DNA of 64,000 nucleotides from Wolfiporia cocos. Taxonomy: Eukaryota; Basidiomycota; Agaricomycetes; Polyporales; Phaeolaceae. The stretch's first letter is position 1. Each line of letters opens with the position of its first letter. Shown piece by piece: positions 55,757-64,000 of the stretch. The notes below the pieces were generated by a model. The model did not search any database. It had not been told where the DNA came from and worked only from the letters and a program-made list of their open reading frames with translations. Both the position numbers and the translations under genes were made by a program. The stretch lies in contig JACCLO010000001.1 in the NCBI GenBank assembly GCA_029448655.1, positions 3,782,001 through 3,846,000 of the forward strand. Direction: 5' to 3'.

Positions 55757-58700
55757 TGACCTGCCCACTTGTGCTCCCGTGTAATTTTAGTCCCGTACCC
55801 GCTGTAAAGAGTGTATTCGAGTCAATGTATCATATTTTTGGCAACGATGCGCGCGACTTCGCTCGATCATTCCGTGTCGAAGTAACACTCTGGGTATATG
55901 GGCAAAAAGTGCAGGCTCTGGCTTTAATCGACAGCGGTGCAACCATATCGGTCATATCACAACGATTGGTCGATAAACATAAGCTGGTCACCGACAAACT
56001 AGCGTTTCCTATTACGGTTATAAACGCAGACGGAACAGAAAACGTCGCCGGCCGCTTAACGCAATCAGTAAAAGCATTCATGCAACATGGCACACACAAG
56101 GAAAAAATAGGTCTGACGGTCATGCACCTAGAACCAGACCTAATCCTTGGCTATGACTGGTTACGTCTCCACAATCCTACCTTTGATTGGAGGAAAGGAG
56201 AAATGGAATATGCACGCTGTACACACGACCAACCCTACGCCAGAAAAAAGGGCAACCGCCCTTCTGAGGAGGAAGCAGTCGAACTCCCAGAAAAGGAAAT
56301 CATCGAAGTAAATTCGATTTGGGACACTCCCGTGGACATATTAGGAGAGGAGGACCCCGAAAATCCCTTGATCGCTTGGGTGGCAACCCTTGACGACGAG
56401 GAAATGAACCTGCTGACACAGTTGGTAGCCGAGGTACTTGACAAAGACCTCGACGAAGCAGACGACCGTGAGGAAAACACACCACCGATTGACATTGAAA
56501 AATGGCGATCGTTAGTGCCCGAACAATACCAAGAGTATGGGCCAACGGTGTTCTCACAAAAGGCGTCAGAGAGGATGCCGGAACGGAAGCCCTGGGATCA
56601 CGCCATAGTGCTTGAACCAGATGCGCAACTTCCTCCCCCGGTAAAACCATACAAAATGTCTCCCCAAGAGCGTAATAGCTTGGATGAGTGGATAGACACC
56701 GAACTACGGAAGGGTTACATTCGACCATCCGAAAGTCCGATGGCATCCCCGGTTTTCTTCGTCCACAAAAAGGACGGAGGACTGCGGATGGTTGTCGATT
56801 ACAGGAGGCTAAACGAAATAACCGTAAAAAATCGTTATCCAATACCTCGGATTGATGATCTCATCGATCAATTGTCCCATGCGACCATCTTCACCAAAAT
56901 AGACCTTAGATGGGGATATAATAATGTCCGCATCAAGGAAGGTGATGAATGGAAGACGGCGTTTATTACACACCGTGGACTATACGAGGCAACGGTAATG
57001 TATTTCGGTTTCTGCAACGCCCCCGCAACGTTCCAAGCGATGATGAATTCTATCCTCGCACCGTTCATTCGGACCGGCAAGGTGGTTGTCTACCTAGACG
57101 ACATCTTGATTTTCGGGAATGATATGGAGGAACATCGGCGACTTACCAAAGGGGTTCTCCAAACCCTGAAGGACTCGGACTTGTATGCGAAGCCCGAAAA
57201 GTGCTTTTTCGAACAGTCTTCCATCGAATACCTAGGAATGATCATTTCCGACGGTAACATCATGATGGATCCGAAGAAGTACGCCGGAGTTCAGGACTGG
57301 CCCAGACCTACCAGGGTCAAAGAGGTTCAAGCTTTCCTTGGATTCGCCAACTTCTACAGGCGATTCATAGAAGGCTTCTCAAAAATAGCCAAACCACTCA
57401 CCATGCTGACCAAAAAGTCAGAAGCTTGGCATTGGGACGCCGAGCAGGAAAATGCCTTCCAAACCCTAAAGGAAGCATTTACCAAAGCGCCCGTGCTTCG
57501 AATTCCGTCGCACGATCAGCCCTTCCGCGTAGAAACAGATGCATCAGACTTCGCTACCGGAGCAGTACTATCTCAGTTAGATCCTACGGATAAAAAATTC
57601 CACCCCGTGGCGTACTATAGCAAGTCGCTAAGTGCCCCGGAAAGGAACTACGAGATCTACGACAAGGAAATGTTGGCTGTCATCAGGGCTCTAGAGGAGT
57701 GGAGACACTACCTAGAGGGACACCCTGAAAAATTCGAGATATGGTCGGATCATCTAAACCTGACCTATTTCAAAACGGCGCAAAAACTGACGAGACGACA
57801 AGCCCGTTGGGCACTGTACCTCTCACGCTTCAACTTCCAAATGAAGCACAAACCTGGCAAAACAATGCTAACCGCGGATCCTCTGTCCAGGCGGCCAGAC
57901 CATGAGGAGGGGGTGGATCTCGATAATCGCGACCAGGTTCTTCTGAAACCTGAGTGGTTCGAGCAAGAGTACATGGCAATGGCTCTTGATACCTCCCATG
58001 CTGCCCCACAATCAGAAGATGAATCGATACTCCGAGAGATTCGCAAAGCGTTGCTAGACGACAAGGTCACAAAAGACTACAAGGAGCTGCTCTCATCCGG
58101 CCCTCGTGAATTCAAAAAAGACCTATCAGAATGGAACTACGAAGGAGGGTTACTCCTCCGAAGAGGCAAAGTCTACGTTCCAGCTACACCAGCGGATATC
58201 AGACGGCAAGTGGTCGAGCATCATCACGATCACAAGTCAGCTGGGCATTTCGGACGCTATAAAACGTACGAATTGCTAAGCCGCAACTATTGGTGGCCCG
58301 GAATGTTCGTTTACGTCAAAAAATACGTAGACGGATGTGACACATGCCAACGTATGAAGAACCACCCGCAGAAGCCGTACGGCCCCCTGCAACCCTTACC
58401 GGTGCCGTCAGGCCCGTGGGAAGTGGTGACAATAGATCTGATTACACAGCTACCCCCATCGGGAATGCATGACGCAATCATGGTCGTAGTGGATCGGTTG
58501 ACCAAAAGAGCAAGGTTCTTCCCAATAGAAAACACCTTCTCAACGAAAGACCTAGCTACGATACTCTATCAAAAGGTATACCCCTTACATGGGTTGCCGA
58601 AACAGATAGTATCGGACAGAGGGACACAATTTGCCTCAAAACTATTTGGTGAATGGTGCACCCTGCTGGGAATTCAAAGGTCGATGACTACTGCGTACCA

Positions 58701-60183
58701 TCCGCAGGCAGACGGACAAACCGAACGAGTGAATCAAATACTCGAACAGTATCTACGGTGCTATATTAACACGTACCAAAAAGATAACTGGTCGGAGTTC
58801 CTGCCGACAGCGGAATTTGCGTACAATAATGCAGCCAGCGAAACTACCAAGGAATCGCCGTTCCTGGTGGAATTAGGTCGTCATCCTATTGCAGGACCAA
58901 GCAGTTTCGAACCAAGCCGAAACAAAGACTTAGTAGAAATTGCGAACACACGGTTCTCTGCACAAGAGAAAGCTAAGGCGGCAATGAAAATTGCAGCCGA
59001 AAGATGGTCCTGGTATTATGATCAAAAGAAGCAAGTCGTTCCCTTCAAAGTGGGCGACAAAGTACTCGTGGACGTGCGAAGTTGGCAAGACACCGAAAGA
59101 AGTCTAGCCCCTCGCTACATCGGCCCATTCCGAATCACGGAGAAATTGGGACCGGTAACGTTCAAAGTGTACATGGACGCACAATATAGGGCTTACCACC
59201 CTGTGTTCCATGCTTCAAAACTGGTCATGTACAAGGAATCAACCATCGAAGGTCAGAAAAGTCATCCCCCAGCGGCCGACAGGCCAATGGAAATGGAAGA
59301 CCCGGAAGAATGGGAAGTGGAAGCCATTCTCGACCATCGTAACCGACGCGGCCGGTGGGAATACCTTATCCATTGGAAAGGTACCGGACCTGCGGAGGAC
59401 ACATGGGAAATCGAGGAACACCTGGCTAACGCTAAGGAGATTCTGGACGAGTACAAGGCAAAATATTCAGCCCTTAGTACCGACCCAAATCAACCCCTTC
59501 GCCGATCAACTAGACTCGGCGGAACACGGCAAACGATAGCCGTCTTCGACCCTGATTCACCAGATTGGGATTCGGACACATGTGTCTGGCCCGATGACTG
59601 GCCCCAATATCGAGACGATGTTGATCCTACACAACCGAAAGTGTACTACAAGCGCGACCCCTTTACAGGGCAATGGGTACATTCCGACGTTGAGTTCAAC
59701 GAAGACTTGGAAATCGAAGTAGGAGTCAACGGCCAACTACCGACCAGGGGAACAACCGATGCGATCGGCTACGATCTATACGCCGCGCAGGATATCCTAA
59801 TCAATTCATGGAAATCCGCTTCGGTCCCCACAGACATTCGTATCAAAGTTCCTTATGGGACATACGGTCGGATAGCGCCAAGGTCTGGACTTGCGAAAAA
59901 GGGCATCGATGTCCTCGCAGGAGTAATAGACCATGACTACCGCGGAGAAGTCTTTGTCATGTTGATGAATCTCACCGGAGACCCGTACCAAGTAAAGAAA
60001 GGAGACCGAATTGCTCAGCTAATTTGCGAAGTAGCGATCACGCCCGAAATACAGGAATCCATGACCAAGGAGAAGTTCGAAAAAGACATTCGACCTCACC
60101 TACATGGAAGTGGGCCCTACAACGAGCAGTTCAACAAACCAACCAAGCGCGGTACACAAGGTTTTGGATCGACCGGACGATAA
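55756..60183 (+). CDS. Pol, copy C: protease-RT-RNase H-integrase-chromodomain-dUTPase (1475 residues)
   Basis: Protease has DSG at residues 59-61. RT has YLDD at 446-449. The RNase H Asp is near 595. The integrase has a HHCC finger (CDTC at 861-864) and a D894, D954, E990 core with D,D-35-E spacing. The chromodomain spans about 1186-1234 (WEVEAIL...WEYLIHWKG...TWE). A linker of about 80 residues leads to a complete trimeric-type dUTPase, about 1316-1475. Its motifs are 1 AIGYDLYAA (1336), 2 APRSGLA (1374), 3 GVIDHDYRGE (1389, catalytic Asp 1392), 4 GDRIAQL (1416) and 5 RGTQGFGSTG (1465). The dUTPase hydrolyses dUTP to dUMP and should limit uracil in the cDNA. The chromodomain should bind modified histone tails. 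A dUTPase at the end of a chromodomain Pol is unusual. Confidence 0.95.
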   Translation: MTCPLVLPCNFSPVPAVKSVFESMYHIFGNDARDFARSFRVEVTLWVYGQKVQALALIDSGATISVISQRLVDKHKLVTDKLAFPITVINADGTENVAGRLTQSVKAFMQHGTHKEKIGLTVMHLEPDLILGYDWLRLHNPTFDWRKGEMEYARCTHDQPYARKKGNRPSEEEAVELPEKEIIEVNSIWDTPVDILGEEDPENPLIAWVATLDDEEMNLLTQLVAEVLDKDLDEADDREENTPPIDIEKWRSLVPEQYQEYGPTVFSQKASERMPERKPWDHAIVLEPDAQLPPPVKPYKMSPQERNSLDEWIDTELRKGYIRPSESPMASPVFFVHKKDGGLRMVVDYRRLNEITVKNRYPIPRIDDLIDQLSHATIFTKIDLRWGYNNVRIKEGDEWKTAFITHRGLYEATVMYFGFCNAPATFQAMMNSILAPFIRTGKVVVYLDDILIFGNDMEEHRRLTKGVLQTLKDSDLYAKPEKCFFEQSSIEYLGMIISDGNIMMDPKKYAGVQDWPRPTRVKEVQAFLGFANFYRRFIEGFSKIAKPLTMLTKKSEAWHWDAEQENAFQTLKEAFTKAPVLRIPSHDQPFRVETDASDFATGAVLSQLDPTDKKFHPVAYYSKSLSAPERNYEIYDKEMLAVIRALEEWRHYLEGHPEKFEIWSDHLNLTYFKTAQKLTRRQARWALYLSRFNFQMKHKPGKTMLTADPLSRRPDHEEGVDLDNRDQVLLKPEWFEQEYMAMALDTSHAAPQSEDESILREIRKALLDDKVTKDYKELLSSGPREFKKDLSEWNYEGGLLLRRGKVYVPATPADIRRQVVEHHHDHKSAGHFGRYKTYELLSRNYWWPGMFVYVKKYVDGCDTCQRMKNHPQKPYGPLQPLPVPSGPWEVVTIDLITQLPPSGMHDAIMVVVDRLTKRARFFPIENTFSTKDLATILYQKVYPLHGLPKQIVSDRGTQFASKLFGEWCTLLGIQRSMTTAYHPQADGQTERVNQILEQYLRCYINTYQKDNWSEFLPTAEFAYNNAASETTKESPFLVELGRHPIAGPSSFEPSRNKDLVEIANTRFSAQEKAKAAMKIAAERWSWYYDQKKQVVPFKVGDKVLVDVRSWQDTERSLAPRYIGPFRITEKLGPVTFKVYMDAQYRAYHPVFHASKLVMYKESTIEGQKSHPPAADRPMEMEDPEEWEVEAILDHRNRRGRWEYLIHWKGTGPAEDTWEIEEHLANAKEILDEYKAKYSALSTDPNQPLRRSTRLGGTRQTIAVFDPDSPDWDSDTCVWPDDWPQYRDDVDPTQPKVYYKRDPFTGQWVHSDVEFNEDLEIEVGVNGQLPTRGTTDAIGYDLYAAQDILINSWKSASVPTDIRIKVPYGTYGRIAPRSGLAKKGIDVLAGVIDHDYRGEVFVMLMNLTGDPYQVKKGDRIAQLICEVAITPEIQESMTKEKFEKDIRPHLHGSGPYNEQFNKPTKRGTQGFGSTGR

Positions 60184-60263
60184 AAGTGGAAAAATCGTAA
60201 AGTCTAACCCTTCAATGGGCTCTAGCACCATTTCTACTCTCAACGGGGTCGTTGAAATCTAAG

Positions 60264-60273
60264 GGGGGGGTAA
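60264..60273 (+). other. Polypurine tract, copy C
   Basis: A run of eight G followed by TAA lies directly before the 3' LTR at 60274. Confidence 0.8.
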
Positions 60274-60892
60274 TGTCACAAGAATTCTCCTAGTTTCCCT
60301 ATATTTCTTACTATTTTTCCGGCAATTCTACGAATTATCTACGACTTTCTAGACCAATAACTAGCTTATCTGGTTCATAAGTTTACGGTTACATACGTGC
60401 CGAATGATGGCCGCGTTATCTCCCGTAACGACAGTCTTATCTTATCACTAGTAGTTACCATCAGTCACATGTCTAGTTCCAGCCAATCGGACGTTCCGTC
60501 CGAAAGCAGTCAGCGTATAAACGTCAGCGGACCGGGTTTTGGTCACGCCCCGTCTTTGTAATGACAAGAGCGCAAAACGCCATTCGTGCGGCCTACGCCG
60601 CCTTTCTATATCCCGGTTTTGATCGGCATATGTATTTATCATATATTACTAAGTACTTAGGTACCTGGGGACTTGTACATACGAATACGGACACTAGTAT
60701 TATCTAATAAGACTGTTAGGGGTCTTATTTATCATGTATATATACTGGACTTGCTGAGCGCTATTGCCTCAGTTCTATTCATTGCATTCATACTACGAGT
60801 TAACCACTCCGCGTATCCTGCTTAACTCTTACAACTATCCTGCCTAACCAGCAAACCAAGCAACTATTACAAGTAAGTGTTATCTTGTGTTA
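60274..60892 (+). repeat. 3' LTR of copy C
   Basis: It is 619 bp and identical to 51234-51852 by eye, except ACAGTC for ACGGTC. CCGGT follows. Confidence 0.93.
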
Positions 60893-60897
60893 CCGGT

Positions 60898-61724
60898 GGG
60901 AATACCTTATCCATTGGAAAGGCACCGGACCTGCGGAGGATACGTGGGAAATCGAGGAACACCTGGCTAACGCCAAGGAGATACTGGACGAGTACAAGGC
61001 AAAATATTCAGCCCTTAGTACCGACCCAAATCAACCCCTTCGCCGATCAACTAGACTCGGCGGAACACGGCAAACTGTAGCCGTCTTCGACCCTGACTCG
61101 CCAGATTGGGACTCAGACACGTGTGTCTGGCCCGATGATTGGCCCCAATATCGAGACGATGTCGACCCTACACAACCAAAAGTGTACTACAAGCGCGACC
61201 CCTTTACAGGGCAATGGGTACATTCCGACGTTGAGTTCAACGAAGACTTGGAAATCGAAGTAGGAGTCAATGGCAAACTACCGACCAGGGGAACAACCGA
61301 TGCGATCGGCTATGATCTATACGCCGCGCAGGATATCCTAATTAATTCATGGAAATCCGCCACGGTCCCCACAGACATTCGAATCAAAGTTCCATACGGA
61401 ACATACGGTCGGATAGCGCCAAGATCTGGACTTGCGAAAAAGGGCATCGATGTCCTCGCAGGGGTAATAGATCATGACTACCGCGGAGAAGTCTTTGTCA
61501 TGTTGATGAACCTCACGGGAGACCCGTACCAAGTAAAGAAAGGCGACCGAATTGCTCAGCTAATCTGCGAAGTAGCAATCACGCCCGAAATACAGGAATC
61601 CATGACCAAGGAGAAGTTCGAGAAAGAAATTCGACCTCACCTACATGGAAGTGGGCCCTACAACGAGCAGTTCAACAAACCAACCAAGCGCGGTACACAA
61701 GGTTTTGGATCGACCGGACGATAA
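60898..61724 (+). CDS. Pol, copy B, 3' part: end of chromodomain and dUTPase
   Basis: It resumes exactly where 51233 stopped (WEYLIHWKG), once one CCGGT is removed. It finishes the chromodomain, the linker and a dUTPase with all five motifs (GYDLYAA, APRSGLA, GVIDHDYRGE, GDRIAQL, GFGSTG). On its own the piece has no promoter or natural start. Confidence 0.92.
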
Positions 61725-61804
61725 AAGTGGAAAAATCGTAAAGTCTAACCCTTCAATGGGCTCTAGCACCATTTCTACTCTCAACGGGGTCGTTGAAATC
61801 TAAG

Positions 61805-61814
61805 GGGGGGGTAA
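61805..61814 (+). other. Polypurine tract, copy B
   Basis: The same G8-TAA tract precedes the outer 3' LTR. Confidence 0.8.
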
Positions 61815-62433
61815 TGTCACAAGAATTCTCCTAGTTTCCCTATATTTCTTACTATTTTTCCGGCAATTCTACGAATTATCTATGACTTTCTAGACCAATA
61901 ACTAGCTTATCTGGTTCATAAGTTTACGGTTACATACGTGCCGAATGATGGCCGCGTTATCTCCCGTAACGACGGTCTTATCTTATCACTAGTAGTTACC
62001 ATCAGTCACATGTCTAGTTCCAGCCAATCGGACATTCCGTCCGGAAGCAGTCAGCGTATAAACGTCAGCGGACCGGGCTTTGGTCACGCCCCGTCTTTGT
62101 AATGACAAGAGCGCAAAACGCCATTCGTGCGGCCTACGCCGCCTTTCTATATCCCGGTTTTGATCGGCATATGTATTTATCGTATATTACTAAGTACTTA
62201 GGTACCTGGGGACTTGTACATACGAATACGGACACCAGTATTATCTAATAAGACTGTTAGGGGTCTTATTTATCATGTATATATACTGGACTTGCTGAGC
62301 GCTATTGCCTCAGTTCTATTCATTGCATTCATACTACGAGTTAACCACTCCGCGTATCCTGCTTAACTCTTACAACTATCCTGCCTAACCAGCAAACCAA
62401 GCTACAATTACAAGTAAGTGTTATCTTGTGTTA
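61815..62433 (+). repeat. 3' LTR of copy B
   Basis: It is 619 bp and ends TGTGTTA before CTGCG. By eye it differs from the 5' LTR at three places, two of them CG/TG changes. Confidence 0.93.
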
Positions 62434-62438
62434 CTGCG

Positions 62439-64000
62439 CCTCCTTAACTGGTTGCGCCTGGGGTTTTTCCTCCTGCAGGTGTCTGAGATGCGCGCCCACT
62501 CAGCCTCTGCATTCCTGACAAGGGATGTATGCTAAATGGTATGGGATCTAGGGGGATACTTGGTGGGGGTTTGACTCCCCTGCCACCCAGTGGGGCGCCA
62601 CTTGCCTAATCAGCAGTGCGCGTCCTGCAAACCCGGATTCCAGGGTTAAGGAGAGGTGGCCACTTCCTGACAAGGTTACGGTCGTCAGCGTTTGAGACCC
62701 ATCTGCTGGGAAAAGGGGACGGTCTGCCTGTGTGCGCCCAACCCCCTGCCATGGTATCCCTGTTTAGGGACCCACCGCTACCAGCAGAGTCGCCACTATG
62801 GCGGCAAGGGAATCTTACACAGCCAATCCCCAGGCGTAAGGGGCCCGCTTTGGATCCTTAATTGAATTAAAGTGGTGAGGTGGCGCGGCTCGCAAGGCCG
62901 CGCCGGCCTAGGTTACTGAGCGGTAGCCAATAGCATAAGTCCTCCAGGCAGCTCGGCGTGCTCTCTCCCAATGGACCATCGGAGGCACCCCCGGAAGACT
63001 GCGGCGTAGCCCACCATCTTTGATGCGTGGAGCGCTCGTTAAATCACGTCCTTGTGGAAACGGTGGGATCTGCACCTTGAGGTTTCCAGGGAGGGCCTAA
63101 CACGGCAAGCCTTGCCATTGAGGCGCGGTAAGGATCGCGGTGTAATACTGCAATCCACTTTCCAGCTCGCCCTTAGGAAAGGCGGGTTGTGTATCCTTCT
63201 CCTTTACCATTCCTCCACCCTACCCCAGGAGTGAGCGCCTCTGCTTCAAGATGCATGCGAATATCTCCGCCTTCTGGCACTGGGTTATGCGCATCCACGA
63301 AGGCACCTGCAGGGCTACTTCCACGCGGCAACGTTCAAGAGTTGCCCCTAACCATGCCCCCGTTTCTCTTGTGTTCAATGACTATGACCACTCAGCGTAG
63401 ATCGCTGATGACCCGCTCTTCTAGGTACCCTGGTATCCCAGTCAAATAGTAGTTAAAATATAGTTTTAGTGGCGGCTCCATAGTAGCTTACTTACTTTGT
63501 CAAAGTAGCTTAGAAACCGCCCAATAGCATTTGTATTAGCCTTTGGAAATCCTGCGTCACCGGCTGGTTCCCAGGTTATCTAACCTGGTTAAGGTCGCTT
63601 ATGTACATATAAAGCAACCTTTACGTCTTAGGTACATTAAGTTAATCGAAAAACGACACTAGTACCTTACTTCGACGTAGGATCGCGTACGCTAGGCAAA
63701 ATATATGCTCATAACTATCATTACTGTGGGAATACCTATTACCAAGTCGATTAGGATTCACATAATCCGTCGGCGCCCATTTGACCTCATGGTCTTCGCT
63801 CCTGAAAAGGGGATTTGGGTTATTGAGCATTAAGTCATATAGTCATTTCAAAAAGTCATTAGAACCTTAGAACGGGGGCACCCCTTCCGGTAATGGAATC
63901 TCCTGACAAGGAAATTACCATCCGTTTGGGAAGAGACGTCTGACAAGCGTCTATAAATAATTGGGAAAAGCGCTGTTTCCACCAGCCTCCCACGTACAAA
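62439..64000 (+). mobile_element. Internal region of element D, continued
   Basis: It continues the D leader interrupted at 43108 and aligns with 39065-40630 of element E. It contains the stem-loop CCCC-AGGCGTAA-GGGG at 62828-62843, a GC-rich inverted repeat near 62883-62905, and a shared block GTTTTAGTGGCGGCTCC near 63463. No convincing gene is present before the window ends. Confidence 0.65.

Larger units (their letters stand above)
51234..60892 (+). mobile_element. Copy C: complete dUTPase-bearing chromovirus, 9659 bp, nested in copy B (TSD CCGGT)
   Basis: The LTRs 51234-51852 and 60274-60892 are each 619 bp and differ at one base by eye. They are flanked by CCGGT at 51229-51233 and 60893-60897. 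All genes (ORF0, gag, pol) are open and all catalytic motifs are present, so it looks recently active. It is younger than copy B, as nesting demands. Confidence 0.95.
43109..62433 (+). mobile_element. Copy B: dUTPase-bearing chromovirus with copy C nested inside (TSD CTGCG)
   Basis: The outer LTRs are 43109-43727 and 61815-62433, both 619 bp, flanked by CTGCG at 43104-43108 and 62434-62438. I see three differences between them by eye. The order is LTR, primer-binding site, leader, ORF0, gag, pol. Copy C sits within pol. Removing C and one CCGGT restores an uninterrupted pol (47633-51233 joined to 60898-61724), so B was coding-competent before C arrived. Confidence 0.93.

Noticed and set aside
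43109..62433. Tandem array of one retrotransposon made by unequal recombination (four LTRs in a row)
   Set aside because: The outer and inner LTR pairs each have their own 5-bp duplication and shared variants, and the cut falls at the same base of pol on both sides. A nest explains this fully.
1..64000. Ribosomal RNA or tRNA genes
   Set aside because: Nothing I read resembles a conserved rRNA segment or a full tRNA cloverleaf; I could not run a covariance search.

Overview
The window is a stack of nested transposable elements from a fungal genome. It is most likely a basidiomycete of the Agaricomycetes; a Rhizoctonia/Ceratobasidium-like source is a guess. The evidence is Tf1/sushi-type Ty3/gypsy retrotransposons with self-priming LTRs, a basidiomycete-style Tnp2 (CACTA) transposon gene with 45-65 nt GT-AG introns, and no recognisable intact host gene.

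Region by region. 1-6453 is the 3' part of a decayed dUTPase-bearing chromovirus (copy A) with its 3' LTR. 6454-30748 is a field of about 23 solo or partial LTRs. Nearly all carry perfect 5-bp target-site duplications (TSDs) and many sit inside one another. They have shredded at least one spliced gene on the + strand (pieces from 14045 to about 28200) and other gene-like pieces on the - strand. A 6.19 kb CACTA-type transposon (14496-20685) sits inside a solo LTR that sits inside another LTR. 30749-36977 is a second Ty3/gypsy family (element F), dead through stop codons that are nearly all CGA-to-TGA. 36978-43108 is a run of insertions into insertions (LTR G, LTR H, element E, another LTR, element D) whose right halves all lie beyond the window. 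43109-62433 is the best-preserved element (copy B). It carries a second full copy (C, 51234-60892) inserted into the chromodomain codons of its own pol gene. 62439-64000 is the continuation of element D.

The intact dUTPase chromovirus (B and C) has this order: LTR, a primer-binding site complementary to the start of its own RNA, a leader of about 700 nt, an extra 271-codon ORF0, Gag with a C-H-H-C zinc knuckle, a TGATG stop/start overlap, then Pol made of protease, RT, RNase H, integrase, chromodomain and a complete five-motif dUTPase, then a G8 polypurine tract and LTR. The LTR ends in TA instead of CA. Together the parts would build particles (ORF0?, Gag), self-prime cDNA synthesis, keep uracil out of the cDNA (dUTPase), and integrate into chromatin (integrase plus chromodomain).
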